Below, one piece after another: positions 25,962-34,307 of a stretch of DNA of 64,000 nucleotides (position 1 is the stretch's first letter; every line of letters begins with the position of its first letter). The stretch is taken from positions 3,906,001-3,970,000 of the forward strand of contig NZ_CP016279.1 of NCBI RefSeq assembly GCF_001542625.1, written 5' to 3'. This DNA is from Streptomyces griseochromogenes. Its GTDB lineage: Bacteria > Actinomycetota > Actinomycetes > Streptomycetales > Streptomycetaceae. A model generated the notes under the pieces. The model searched no databases. It was given only the letters and a program-made list of their open reading frames with translations, and was not told the DNA's origin. The position numbers and the translations under genes were made by a program.

Positions 25962-26459
25962 ATGACTGTGGTGCCACAGGGCGGTAGCGGCAGCCTCTCG
26001 CGCGCAAGCACCAGCAGCCTGTACGACGTCCTGGATCTGATCCTCGACCGCGGCCTCGTCATCGACGTCTTCGTCCGCGTGTCCCTCGTCGGCATCGAGA
26101 TCCTCAAGATCGACGCCCGCATCGTCGTGGCCAGCGTAGACACCTATCTGCGCTTCGCCGAGGCGTGCAACCGCCTCGACCTCGAAACCGGCAGCAAGCA
26201 GCCCACGCAGCTCACCGACCTGGTCGGCGAGATCACCGAGGGCGGGGCCGAGGGCAGGACCAAGGGGGCCCTGACCGGCGCGGTCGAGGCCGTCAAGGAC
26301 TCCCTGACCGGCGGCGACGGCGAAGAGGAGGACGAGGACGAAGAGGAGTACGAGCAGAACGGGGAAGGCGAACAGGAGGAGCCCGAGTTCGAGGAGGAGC
26401 CCAGGCGGCAGCGCCGTCGCCGACCGGCCGGAAGGGCTTCCCGGCGGCAGAGGGAGTGA
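25962..26459 (+). CDS. gvpA: Gas vesicle structural protein GvpA
   Basis: 165 residues. Residues 12-75 are the GvpA shell fold ([20 protein letters not shown], then [20 protein letters not shown], then [16 protein letters not shown]), the amphipathic helix-strand-strand-helix subunit that polymerises into the rib wall. The remaining 90 residues are an acidic Glu-rich stretch followed by a basic end, an extension typical of actinobacterial GvpA and absent from the 70-80 residue classical protein. GGGGAGG ribosome site before ATG 25962. Intact. Confidence 0.95.
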   Translation: MTVVPQGGSGSLSRASTSSLYDVLDLILDRGLVIDVFVRVSLVGIEILKIDARIVVASVDTYLRFAEACNRLDLETGSKQPTQLTDLVGEITEGGAEGRTKGALTGAVEAVKDSLTGGDGEEEDEDEEEYEQNGEGEQEEPEFEEEPRRQRRRRPAGRASRRQRE

Positions 26460-26461
26460 CC

Positions 26462-27175
26462 ATGGCCGTCTACGTCTACTCGATCACCTCGAAGGACCAC
26501 CCGATGCGGCTGGACGACCTCCATGGCGTCGGCGACCCACCCGGTCGGCTGCGCACGGTGACCGCCGGAGTGCTGTGCGCGGTCGTCAGTGACGCGCCCG
26601 AGGAACTGCGCCCCAGACGCCGCGACGTCCAGGCACACCAGGAGGTCCAGGAGCGGCTGATGGCCGACGGAGCGGTACTCCCGCTGCGGTTCGGCATGAC
26701 GGCCGAGGACGACGAAGCCGTTCGCGGAGCCCTGGAGGACAACGCGGGCGAATATCAGGAACAGCTGCAGAACCTGGACGGCGCCACCGAGTACAACCTG
26801 AAGGTCTCCTGGGAGGAGGAGGCGCTGTTGCGCCAGATCCTTCTGGAGTCGGATGAGATCCGCGAACTCAACACCGCCACCCGTGGTGGCTCCGGTACCC
26901 CCGAGATGTCACTCACGCTCGGCGAACTGGTCGCGCAGGAGGCCGAGGCACGGCAGCAGGCGCTCGCCGCGGGTGTCGTCGAGGCGCTGCGCCCGTACGC
27001 GCGCGACGAAAGCGTCTCGCCGCCCGGCGGCCGTGACTTCCTCAACGTCTCCTTCCTGGTCCAGGATGACGAGGAGGAAATGTTCCTGGCCACGGGGATC
27101 AGCCTGGCCAACCAACTGGGCGAGGACTGCGAGTTCCGGCTGCGCGGACCGCTGCCCCCGTACAGTTTCGTCTGA
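26462..27175 (+). CDS. gvpF: Gas vesicle protein GvpF
   Basis: 237-residue GvpF/L family member with both subdomains: N-terminal VYVYSITSKDHPMRL and RDVQAHQEVQERLMADGAVLPLRFGM, and C-terminal EEMFLATGISLANQLGEDCE ending PYSFV, the family's conserved terminus (P-P-Y-S-F). GvpF nucleates vesicle assembly at the interior surface. Two bases after the gvpA stop. Intact, in contrast to its paralogue gvpL downstream. Confidence 0.95.
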   Translation: MAVYVYSITSKDHPMRLDDLHGVGDPPGRLRTVTAGVLCAVVSDAPEELRPRRRDVQAHQEVQERLMADGAVLPLRFGMTAEDDEAVRGALEDNAGEYQEQLQNLDGATEYNLKVSWEEEALLRQILLESDEIRELNTATRGGSGTPEMSLTLGELVAQEAEARQQALAAGVVEALRPYARDESVSPPGGRDFLNVSFLVQDDEEEMFLATGISLANQLGEDCEFRLRGPLPPYSFV

Positions 27176-27187
27176 GAGGCGCTGCTC

Positions 27188-27440
27188 ATGGGCCTGCTGA
27201 CCCATCCTCACTTTTCCGCTGGCGCCCGTGCGGGGCGTGACCTGGGTCGTCGACCGCGTGCTCGAGGCCGCCGAGCGGGAGTACTACGACCCCGAGCCCG
27301 TGGAGCGTGAACCGGCCGCGCTGGAGAGGGCACTGATCGAGGGCCGCATCGGCCAGAAGACCTTCGACGAGCACGAGGACCGGCTCCTCGACCGCCTGGA
27401 GGAGATCGCGGCCCACCGGCGGGGCGACACCGCTCCCTGA
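27188..27440 (+). pseudogene. gvpG: gvpG with a +1 frameshift near codon 6
   Basis: From ATG 27188 the frame reads MGLLTH and then leaves the family. From about 27207 the +1 frame reads LTFPLAPVRGVTWVVDRVLE and continues to EEIAAHRRGDTAP at the stop 27440, a complete GvpG. Removing one base near 27205 restores MGLLTHLTFPLAPVRGV. The downstream frame is closed by a TGA at 27198, so it cannot be extended upstream. A 70-residue product could start at GTG 27228 but would lack the hydrophobic N-terminus. Either a real frameshift or a single-base sequence error. Confidence 0.82.
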
Positions 27441-27508
27441 GCTGGAACAGAGGTGCCTGCCGCGTCGGAACCCGCAGCCAGCGGCTGAGCTCGTACCCCT
27501 CCAGGGCC

Positions 27509-27891
27509 ATGACCCCGTACGGCTACGGACAGGGCTCTTCGGCGAACCTGGCCGACATCCTCGAGCGCGTATTGGACAAGGGGATCGTCATCGCGGGGAC
27601 ATCCGGATCAACCTCCTCGACGTCGAGCTGCTCACCATCGAACTGCGGCTCATCGTCGCCTCGGTCGACAAGGCCAGGGAGATGGGAATCGACTGGTGGG
27701 AACACGATCCGTCGCTGTCGACGCGTGCCGGCGACCGTGCGCTGGCCGAGGAGAACAGACGCCTGCAGGCCGGGATCGAGGCGCTGAGGAAGGAACGGGA
27801 GCTGTCGCCGGGCGAGGAGCGGCGGACCGCCGGCCGGCGCAGCACCTCGCGGTCCTCCACCAGGCGCGGGAGCGGTGCGGCCGATGACTGA
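27509..27891 (+). pseudogene. gvpJ: gvpJ (GvpA paralogue) with a -1 frameshift
   Basis: Frame one reads SANLADILERVLDKGIVIAG and then becomes Ser/Thr nonsense. One base lower the frame reads DIRINLLDVELLTIELRLIV and then ASVDKAREMGIDWWEHDPSL on to the stop at 27891. Joined, this is a normal minor shell protein of the GvpJ/M type. The junction is in a G run at 27595-27598, where one G appears to be missing, so slippage (biological or technical) is the simplest cause. As written the product loses its second half and the vesicle lacks this minor protein. Confidence 0.85.
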
Positions 27892-28713
27892 TCGGGTCAC
27901 CTACGCCTACGCCGTACTGCGGGACCACGAGGGACTCACCGCGGTCCTGGAGGGCGTGGAAGGCGTAGCGGGGGCACCGGTCCGCCTGCTGCCGGCGGGC
28001 CCTGGGAGCGAGCTCGCCGCCGTCGTCGGCTCAGTTCCCGCCCAGGACTTCCAGGAGAGCGCCCTGCGACGCCATCTCGAGGACCTGGACTGGCTGGAGG
28101 CGGTCGCCCGCGCCCACCACGCCGTGATCGAGGCCCTGGCCGCGCACATCACGATGCTGCCGCTGCGGCTCGCCACGGTGTACCTGGACGATGGACGTGT
28201 GGAGGCGATGCTGCGCGCGGACGCCGAGCAGTTCTCGCAGGCCGTGCGGCGACTGGTGGGCCACCTCGAATGGGGCGTCAAGATCTACGTGGAGCCGCAG
28301 CCGGACACGCGGGTGAGCGGCGAGGAGGGCACGTCCGGCGCGGCCGACGGGCTCAGCCCCGGCCGGGCCTATCTGCGCGCCCGCCGTTCCCAGCGGCACT
28401 CGCGCGACGAGTCCTACCGGTCCGCCAGGCAGGCCGCCGAGCGCGTCGAGGCGGTCGGCCGCGCCATGGCGGCCGATCACGCCCGGCACCGGGTGCAGCA
28501 GGGGGTGCTCGCCGCCGGTGCCGGGGAGAACGTCGTCAACGACGCCTATCTCGTGGCGCAGGAGACGGCGGCGGAATTCCGCACGCGGGTCCTCGAAGCC
28601 GGCCGGGGACTGCCCGGCGTGCGCATCGACGTCACCGGCCCGGCCCCTGGGCGCCGTACTCCTTCGCGGCTCCGCCCGGCGCCGAGGGTCCGGCACCGGA
28701 CCCGGCGCCATGA
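27884..28713 (+). pseudogene. gvpL: gvpL, C-terminus frameshifted by 5-bp duplication
   Basis: GvpF/L family. ATG 27884 overlaps the gvpJ end. The body is intact: VTYAYAVLRDHEGLTAVLEG, HHAVIEALAAHITMLPLRLA and GENVVNDAYLVAQETAAEFR. After VRIDVTGP the frame should read W-A-P-Y-S-F, the family's fixed end, but a GGCCC duplication at 28637-28646 shifts it. The correct tail WAPYSFAAPPGAEGPAPDPAP stays in the +2 frame to a TGA at 28713 overlapping the gvpS ATG. As written, translation runs on out of frame through gvpS and re-enters the gvpK frame, giving a 490-residue fusion. Confidence 0.85.
28637..28646. repeat. Five-base tandem duplication disrupting gvpL
   Basis: GGCCCGGCCC immediately before CTGGGCGCCG. 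Removing one copy restores GGC CCC TGG GCG CCG TAC TCC, that is G-P-W-A-P-Y-S, the expected GvpL terminus. A 5-base duplication is less likely than a homopolymer indel to be a sequencing artefact. Confidence 0.8.
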
Positions 28714-28943
28714 ACGGGGTGGAGCGACGGCCCGGGGCCGAGCCGCTGGCACAGCGCCAGGTGGCCCTCGTCGATCTGCTCGACCGCCTGCTGAGCGGCG
28801 GCGTCGTCCTCACCGGGGATGTGGTGCTGTCGATCGCCGACATCGACCTGGTACGCATCTCCTTGCGGGCCCTGATCGTGTCCGTGAGCGCCCGGAACCC
28901 GTCGCCGTGGGAGGCCGCCGCGCGCCCCGAGGACGAGCCGTGA
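28710..28943 (+). CDS. gvpS: Gas vesicle protein GvpS (GvpA paralogue)
   Basis: 77 residues with a GvpA-type core: VALVDLLDRLLSGGVVLTGD, then VVLSIADIDLVRISLRALIV, then SVSARNPSPW. Starts at ATG 28710 overlapping the intended gvpL stop (ATGA) and ends overlapping the gvpK start (GTGA), so translation was coupled to gvpL. The gvpL frameshift makes ribosomes read through this region in another frame, which could lower its expression. Confidence 0.92.
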   Translation: MNGVERRPGAEPLAQRQVALVDLLDRLLSGGVVLTGDVVLSIADIDLVRISLRALIVSVSARNPSPWEAAARPEDEP

Positions 28944-29365
28944 CGGGCGCGCACGGCGGCGGGCGCCCCGATCCGTCCGGCCGCCTGCGCGAGGTCGCCG
29001 ACGCGGCGGCCCGGGCGTTCCGGCTGCTGCCCGCCGTACCCGACGACATCACACCGGCCGGACGGCCCGGGCCGCCGCGTCCGGCCCGCCGTGTCAGCGC
29101 CGATCCCGACACCGTCGAACGCGACCTGATCAGACTTGTCCTCACCCTGGTCGAGCTGTTGCGGCAGCTCATGGAGCGGCAGGCGCTGCACCGCGTCGAC
29201 CAGGGCGACCTCACCGAGGAGGAGGAAGAGCGCTTGGGCGCCACCCTGATGATCCTCCACGACCGCATGAGCGACCTGTGCGCCCGCTACGGCCTGACCA
29301 TGGACGATCTCAACCTGGACCTCGGCCCGCTCGGCCCGCTCCTGCCGCCCGATCGCCTGGACTGA
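28940..29365 (+). CDS. gvpK: Gas vesicle protein GvpK
   Basis: 141 residues. The family core is RRVSADPDTVERDLIRLVLT, then LVELLRQLMERQALHRVDQG, then MILHDRMSDLCARYGLTMDD with DLNLDLGPLGPLL. GTG 28940 overlaps the gvpS stop. Last gene of the operon. Because of the upstream 5-base insertion it is now also in frame with gvpL and could be made as the end of a long fusion. Confidence 0.92.
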   Translation: MTGAHGGGRPDPSGRLREVADAAARAFRLLPAVPDDITPAGRPGPPRPARRVSADPDTVERDLIRLVLTLVELLRQLMERQALHRVDQGDLTEEEEERLGATLMILHDRMSDLCARYGLTMDDLNLDLGPLGPLLPPDRLD

Positions 29366-29668
29366 CGGTGCGCAACATGAACACGCACATCTGCGCCGCC
29401 GCCGAAGCACCTCTGCACAGGTAGCGGGCTCAGAGTTCGCGCAACGCGGGCAGCGGTGTCCTCTCCGCGTCTTCTCCGCGCGATCGCCCGGATGATTCCG
29501 ATCGGCTCGGCGGGCATGTCGTGGGCGTACGTCGACGGCGGGCCGAAGTCCGCCGCCGACATGCCCGTTGATGTTCTCTCGGAGCCCGGCCCCAGCCGTA
29601 AGCGGCCGTCGGACAGCGGCCGCACGGTCGCCGCCCATCGATTCCGGTCCGCTCCGGAAACCGCGGGC
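29366..29668. other. Gap between gvpK and the csbD promoter
   Basis: About 300 bases with no gene or hairpin I can support. No terminator for the gvp operon is recognisable here. Confidence 0.35.
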
Positions 29669-29693
29669 GCGTTTTCCGGCCGCACATGGGTAC
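29669..29693 (+). promoter_or_regulatory. SigB-type stress promoter of csbD-like gene
   Basis: GCGT, 15 bases, GGGTAC. This matches the Streptomyces SigB-family consensus (G-N-N-T, 14-16 bases, GGGTA plus C or T). It ends 50 bases before the CsbD start codon. An inverted repeat GTTTTCC / GGAAAAC surrounds the -10 box. CsbD genes are classic SigB targets, which strengthens the call. Confidence 0.7.
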
Positions 29694-29743
29694 CCAGAGT
29701 GGGTGGAAAACGACGCCGCATTCGGTGAGGAGAGTGAACGACC

Positions 29744-29917
29744 ATGGCCGGAAACCAAAAGGCAAAGGCCAAGATGGAGCAGGCCAAGGGAAAGGCCAAG
29801 GCGACGGTCGGCCGCACGCTGGGCAATGAGCGGATGGCGGCCGAGGGGCAGGCCGAGAAGTCGAAGGGCGATGCGCGTCAGGCGAAGGAGAAGGCGAAGG
29901 ACATGTTCAAGCACTGA
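29744..29917 (+). CDS. CsbD-family general stress protein
   Basis: 57 residues, almost all Lys, Ala, Gly, Glu and Gln: NQKAKAKMEQAKGKAKATVG and GNERMAAEGQAEKSKGDARQ, the standard CsbD pattern, predicted helical and soluble. Small enough to be missed by length cut-offs. AGGAGAGTG precedes ATG 29744, a SigB-like promoter lies upstream and a perfect terminator follows, so it is a single-gene stress-induced transcript. Molecular role unknown in the family. Confidence 0.92.
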   Translation: MAGNQKAKAKMEQAKGKAKATVGRTLGNERMAAEGQAEKSKGDARQAKEKAKDMFKH

Positions 29918-29931
29918 CGTGCCACGCTCCG

Positions 29932-29971
29932 AGCGGGATCCCGTTTCCTGTGCCACTGGGATCCCGCTTTT
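29932..29971 (+). terminator. Strong intrinsic terminator after csbD
   Basis: Perfect 11-bp stem AGCGGGATCCC / GGGATCCCGCT with a 15-base loop and a TTTT tail, 14 bases after the stop codon. The cleanest Rho-independent terminator in the window. Confidence 0.9.
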
Positions 29972-30174
29972 GGTGTGCCGTCAGGCTGATGCGATGTGCC
30001 GATGCCGGCCCGCTCGACGGGAATGCGCTCCTCGCTCGGCCATTTGCCCGAGTGACTGAGTATGCGCTGGTCCGCAAGATGCGGGGGCGATCGTTTCGGG
30101 GCACCGTGGTGGGGCCGGGCCGGCCGTATGCCGGTCCGGTTCTTGCGAGCATCGCACTAGCCGAAGGAAACGTG

Positions 30175-31149
30175 ATGGCCGTAGCCACAGACATGCTCGT
30201 TCCGGCGCTGCGTGAGGTCCGTAAGGCCGAAGCCGCGCTCGCCGACCGCTTCAGAACCCATGTCACCGTGACGCCTGCCGGGGAGTACCGGGAGATCCTG
30301 GAACGCCGCATGGGGGACGCCAGGGGCCACATGTACCTCATCGACGAACGGCTGAATTCACTGAAGCCCCATGGGCTGGCGGATACGGTCGCCGGGAATG
30401 TCTGGCACTTCACCAAGCAGGCGGCCCTGCTGCCTCTGGAGGTGGGCAGAGCTGTTCCGGGCGTCCTGATGCGGGGCCGGGGAACGGCAACGGCGCATCA
30501 GATGCTCAAGAACGTCGAGGAGGAGTACGCGCTCACCGCTTTCGCGGTGGCGATCTGCCGGGTGGCCGAACGGATCGCGCAAAAAGCCCAGGACGGCGTC
30601 AGTTCGGATCTGCTGTGCTCCATTCGCCATGACGGCGAGGAGACCCTGGAAGAACTCGGCCGCAGCCTCGAGCAGCACGCCGAGTCGGCGGTCGTGGCCG
30701 CCGAGGGCCTGGGCGCCGGCGGCGCCGCCCGGGCGATGCGCGAATGGGGCAACTGGCTACGGGAAACGGCCGAGCGCATGCCAGGGGTTCACCGGCTTTC
30801 GGGCGCACCGGCCGGAGCCCTCATGTCGGACATGGAACTCCCCATTTCCGACTACCGACGGCTCGGCACCAGAATGATCCTCGACCGGCTGCCGCAGCTG
30901 TCCCAGACGGATCTCGCCACGGTCGGTGTCTATGAGCGTTCTCATGCGGCCCGTCCCGCGGTCCTGGGCAGGATCGCGGACCTGCTCGGGCCCGAACCCT
31001 GGCCCGGCTACGACGCCATGCACGAGGACGAGATCCTCAAGCGGCTCGGTGAGGCCACCGAGCGCGTCACCCGGCGGGTGCTGGAGTACGAGCGCCGCCA
31101 TCAGGCACGCTCCACCGTCCTCATGACGGCCGAAGGAGTCCCTGCCTGA
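30175..31149 (+). CDS. Unknown protein with two copies of a YER-H motif
   Basis: 324 residues, not recognised. The N-terminal 215 residues are mostly helical, with an ALTAFAVAICRVAERIAQKA segment. The C-terminus holds two related units of about 45 residues: DYRRLGTRMILDRLPQLSQT with VGVYERSHAARPAVLGRI, and GYDAMHEDEILKRLGEATER with VLEYERRHQARSTVL. Such Y-E-R-x-H-x-A-R units are found at the ends of several actinobacterial helical proteins. ATG 30175 has an AAGGAAA site. It stands alone after the csbD terminator. Confidence 0.75.
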   Translation: MAVATDMLVPALREVRKAEAALADRFRTHVTVTPAGEYREILERRMGDARGHMYLIDERLNSLKPHGLADTVAGNVWHFTKQAALLPLEVGRAVPGVLMRGRGTATAHQMLKNVEEEYALTAFAVAICRVAERIAQKAQDGVSSDLLCSIRHDGEETLEELGRSLEQHAESAVVAAEGLGAGGAARAMREWGNWLRETAERMPGVHRLSGAPAGALMSDMELPISDYRRLGTRMILDRLPQLSQTDLATVGVYERSHAARPAVLGRIADLLGPEPWPGYDAMHEDEILKRLGEATERVTRRVLEYERRHQARSTVLMTAEGVPA

Positions 31150-31277
31150 CCCTTGCCGGACCGACCGACCGACCGTCGGAGCCGCGTGCCGGGCCGGGTT
31201 CGGACGGCCCCCACGCCCTCGGGTTCACGCGCTGGGCCGCGTGGCTCGGGGGCGTCGGTGCGGCATTGCCGACGTGA

Positions 31278-31559
31278 TCACAAGCGGCGAGTGCGCAGCG
31301 CCCGCAGAGCCTCAGGACCCGCATCACTGTGCCGGCGTGAGGGATCGGCAGGGCGGCGTCCCCGGACGAGAAGGGCACGAACGGCCGCATCGCTCTCGAT
31401 CGCGGCCTGCCCCTTCTGGGCGACCAGCCGCATGCTGCTGCCGTCCGCGTCGGCCGTGACCAGGATGTCGTCGGTCCCCGGGACACGCAGGCGCGCTTCG
31501 ATCCGGTACGCCTGGACATGCCGGAGGAGGCGGTTCCCGGAAGCACGGCCGTTCGCGCA
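31278..31559 (-). pseudogene. Possible coding relic without a start codon
   Basis: Minus-strand frame with coding-like residues HVQAYRIEARLRVPGTDD, ILVTADADGSSMRLVAQKGQ and AAIESDAAVRALLV, ending at a TGA at 31278. The frame opens after a stop near 31560 with no ATG or GTG at a sensible place, so it is probably the end of a decayed gene. Family not recognised. The rest of the 467-base gap around it shows nothing. Confidence 0.3.
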
Positions 31560-31616
31560 TCACTGCGCGAGCCGCCGCCGTCCCCGTGACCGGCCCGGTC
31601 GACGCGCGATTCCCCG

Positions 31617-32489
31617 TCAGTCGAGGCCGAGGACGATCGCGGCGCGCTCGGCCATGCGCTGCTCGCCGAGGGCGTTCGGGTGGACCGGGACGATGTTCTG
31701 TCCGAACAGGAGTGGCTCGATCCAGCGGCTGCCGGTGGGTTGGCACGCGTCGTGGCCGGCGGACGCCTGGGCGAAGTCGACGTAGGTGGCGCCCGTCTCC
31801 TGGGCGGCGCGCTCGACGACGGCGTTGAGGTGCGCCTGGAGCGCGTGCACGTAGGGCACGTCGCCGGAGGCGATGGGCAGCCGGACGAAGCACGACGGGT
31901 CGGCCGTGGGAGGCGTGATCCACGGGTAACCGAGCACCGCCACACGGGCGTTCGGTGCTTTGGCGCGGACGCTGCGCAGGGCGGACTCCAGCGCGGGATA
32001 GGTGTTCGCGTCGATCGCGTCGTCGAAGGAGGTGCCGTACCTGTCCTTGCAGGGGCTGCCCTTGCCACCGCTGAGGACACCCGCCGTGCCGCAGGCGAGC
32101 ATCGCGTTGATGAAGGTGCCGTTGTCATTGCCGCCGATGGTGAGCGTCACCAGGTCGGTGTCCCGGGTGACCGCGTTCACCTGGGGCGCGACTCCGGGGT
32201 ACTGGGACTGGGTGAAGTCCTTGGTCTGGGCGGCTCCGCAGGTGACGTCCTTCAGGCGGGCTCCCGTGCGGGCGGCGATGAGGTGGGGGTAGTTGGCGGT
32301 GGAGCGCAGGCAGAGCAGGTTGGTGAGGTCCACGGGGAGGACGCCCGAGGCGGCGCTGTAACTGTCGCCGAGGGCGGCGTAGTTCAGGGGCGCGGACGCG
32401 TGGGCGGTGGTGCCGGCGACGCCGAGGGCCAGGGCGCCGACCGTTGCGACTGTCGTGCTCATGACACGTTGGAATCCGTGCAAGGGCAT
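31617..32489 (-). CDS. Secreted SGNH/GDSL esterase-lipase
   Basis: 290 residues with a signal peptide (to about residue 33, THAS-A). Block I is YAALGDSYSAASG (nucleophile Ser43), block III is TIGGNDNGTF, and the C-terminal catalytic His is in VHPNALGEQRM. This resembles the Streptomyces extracellular GDSL lipases with disulfides (Cys in NLLCLRST, DVTCGAAQ, LACGT, SPCKD, PSCFVR and DACQP). It hydrolyses ester lipids or polysaccharide esters outside the cell. GAGAGAG ribosome site. Faces the TetR at 32788 divergently. Confidence 0.93.
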   Translation of the reverse strand: MPLHGFQRVMSTTVATVGALALGVAGTTAHASAPLNYAALGDSYSAASGVLPVDLTNLLCLRSTANYPHLIAARTGARLKDVTCGAAQTKDFTQSQYPGVAPQVNAVTRDTDLVTLTIGGNDNGTFINAMLACGTAGVLSGGKGSPCKDRYGTSFDDAIDANTYPALESALRSVRAKAPNARVAVLGYPWITPPTADPSCFVRLPIASGDVPYVHALQAHLNAVVERAAQETGATYVDFAQASAGHDACQPTGSRWIEPLLFGQNIVPVHPNALGEQRMAERAAIVLGLD

Positions 32490-32711
32490 GATGCTCTCTC
32501 TTCTCGGGACGGGTGCGCGGCGTGCGGGCAGGGCGATACCTGCGGGCGTGCCGGGATACGAGAATGCGGCGGCTCGGAGCAGGGGGAGGTGTCGGCCGGG
32601 GGGTACGGGCGAGACGGCGCACGCCGGCGGCCGGAGAGGATCGGTCGCGGGTCTGTCGCGGATTACTACGCGGTTCTACTGCTAGGTAATGTGCGGGCGC
32701 CGAGCGGCCCA

Positions 32712-32726
32712 GTCAACATTGTTGAC
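32712..32726. promoter_or_regulatory. 15-bp palindrome, operator candidate
   Basis: GTCAACA-T-TGTTGAC, perfect 7-bp arms around a single base. It lies 62 bases before the TetR gene and within the divergent region with the esterase, so it probably binds that TetR. Confidence 0.6.
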
Positions 32727-32787
32727 CGAACTTCTTGAAACGCTCACCAGCCGCCGGCGCGAACCGGAGGCGGTCGGAGCGCCGCCT

Positions 32788-33354
32788 ATGCTGTGCCGCA
32801 TGTTGCCGACCGGATCCGGTTCGACCACCCGCGATGCCATCCACACCGCCGCCGCCCAGCTGTTCCGGGACCAGGGATTCGCCAGGACCACCGTCCGGCG
32901 GATCGCGGCGGACGCCGGGACCGACCCGGCGCTGGTGATCCGTCACTTCAAGACAAAGGAACTGCTGTTCCTGGAGACGATGCATCTGACCATCGACGAC
33001 GCGCCGCTGCTCGACGTCCCGCTGGAGCAGCTGGGCGAACGGCTCGCCGAACTCCTTCTCGATCTCGACGGTTCCGCCCGGGGCATCTTCCTCGCCCTGG
33101 TCCATGGCAGCAATGAACCGCAGATCCTCGATCGACTGCGGAAGACGCACGAGGACGTGTTCATCGTGCCCCTGCGCAGCCGACTGTCGGGCCCCGACGC
33201 CGACCTGCGCGCACGGCTGGCGGCGTCGATGGCGGGCGGACTGCTGTACGCCCTCTGGGTGGCAGGGGACGAGCGCCTGCTGCGGACGGACCGCAAGGAA
33301 CTCATCACGCGCTACGGCGCCCTCCTCCAGGAAGTCCTGACACCGCGTGGCTGA
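32788..33354 (+). CDS. TetR-family regulator
   Basis: 188 residues. The DNA-binding part is TRDAIHTAAAQLFRDQGFAR, then TTVRRIAADAGTDPALVIRH and FKTKELLF. The remainder is the TetR_C helical domain (PLEQLGERLAELLLDLDGSA). ATG 32788 with GGAG 8 bases upstream; ATG 32800 is the alternative. Divergent from the secreted esterase; a palindrome lies between. Confidence 0.9.
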   Translation: MLCRMLPTGSGSTTRDAIHTAAAQLFRDQGFARTTVRRIAADAGTDPALVIRHFKTKELLFLETMHLTIDDAPLLDVPLEQLGERLAELLLDLDGSARGIFLALVHGSNEPQILDRLRKTHEDVFIVPLRSRLSGPDADLRARLAASMAGGLLYALWVAGDERLLRTDRKELITRYGALLQEVLTPRG

Positions 33355-33678
33355 CGCCCGGCATCGACGCGGCGGACGCCGCCTGTGCCGTGCATCGTGC
33401 GCAGGTCAAGGTCCCTTCTCCGGGTACTCGTGGTGTTGCGCTCCTCGTGAGCCGACGCCGGCGGTGGCAGTCGGGAACAGAGAGCCGGTAACTCGATGGG
33501 TCCGCCTGCCATCCAGCCGCGGTCTCGCTGGCCATGCGGACGTCAGGTAGGTCGCGGCCCTCATCCGGGGTGAGACTGGTGTCATGCCCGCACCCGTGAT
33601 CGTCCGTCCGCCATCGCCGACAGGCCGTCTCCGGGTACGGGCTCGTGAGGAGAACCGGAACTGGGTGAAGGTCGGGCC
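33355..33678. other. Gap between TetR and small conserved gene
   Basis: 324 bases. Promoter for the 75-residue gene must lie here. No gene or hairpin stands out. Confidence 0.35.
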
Positions 33679-33906
33679 ATGACCGAGAGTCGCGTGATGG
33701 TGTTTGCGCCGTCGGAGCGCGGTGGCCGGCGGGTTCAGGTGGACGACGAGATCCTCGGCACGGCGTTCAGCCTGCACGATCTGGCGGCGTTCTTGCGGCG
33801 GGCCGGGCTGGAGGGCGTGGACGAGCTGGACGTCGCCGAGTCGTCGGTGATCGAGTGGTACGGGGGTGGACCGGAGGAGTGGCGGGGGACACCGTGGACG
33901 CCGTGA
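33679..33906 (+). CDS. 75-residue conserved hypothetical
   Basis: Soluble protein, function unknown. The pattern RRVQVDDEILGTAFSLHDLAAFLRRAGLE then VAESSVIEWYGGGPEEW is, as far as I recall, conserved among Streptomyces short proteins (a strand pair, a helix, then an I-E-W-x-G-G-G-P end). GAAGGTCGGG ribosome site. No informative neighbours. Confidence 0.68.
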   Translation: MTESRVMVFAPSERGGRRVQVDDEILGTAFSLHDLAAFLRRAGLEGVDELDVAESSVIEWYGGGPEEWRGTPWTP

Positions 33907-34307
33907 GGTACAGGTGGCCGCATTCGGCCACACTTGACCTACGGGGACCGGGGCGCCGGCGCTGACCGCATCGCGTCGGACGAGGCCGTTTCCGGACCAC
34001 CCATGGCCGCCAGGACGCCGGTGTCCTCCAGTGCCGCGCTGCCGGGAGTACGACCGGCTCGTCGGGCCGGGGCTGCCGTGGCTGACCAGGGCGAACGCGA
34101 CCGAGGGGCGTGTCGGCAGCATGTACGGGCAGCTCGCCGCAAGGCGCGGACGGATGCGTCCGCCGCGCGCTCGGGGCGGCGGCTTACGGCACTCGGGCGC
34201 GACCGCGGCCCAGCGGGGATTCGCGGCTGGTGCGCGCGGGTACCCGGCAGCCGCTGACCGGACACGGACAGGGGCATCGGCGCGCACGCGAGAAGGGGCG
34301 CGACACC
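33907..34307. other. Gap upstream of alcohol dehydrogenase
   Basis: 401 bases, no supported gene. The dehydrogenase frame is open upstream for about 66 codons but without family similarity. Confidence 0.35.

Noticed and set aside
28031..29956. 641-codon minus-strand frame across gvpL to csbD
   Set aside because: Antisense shadow spanning several clear genes; no family signal.
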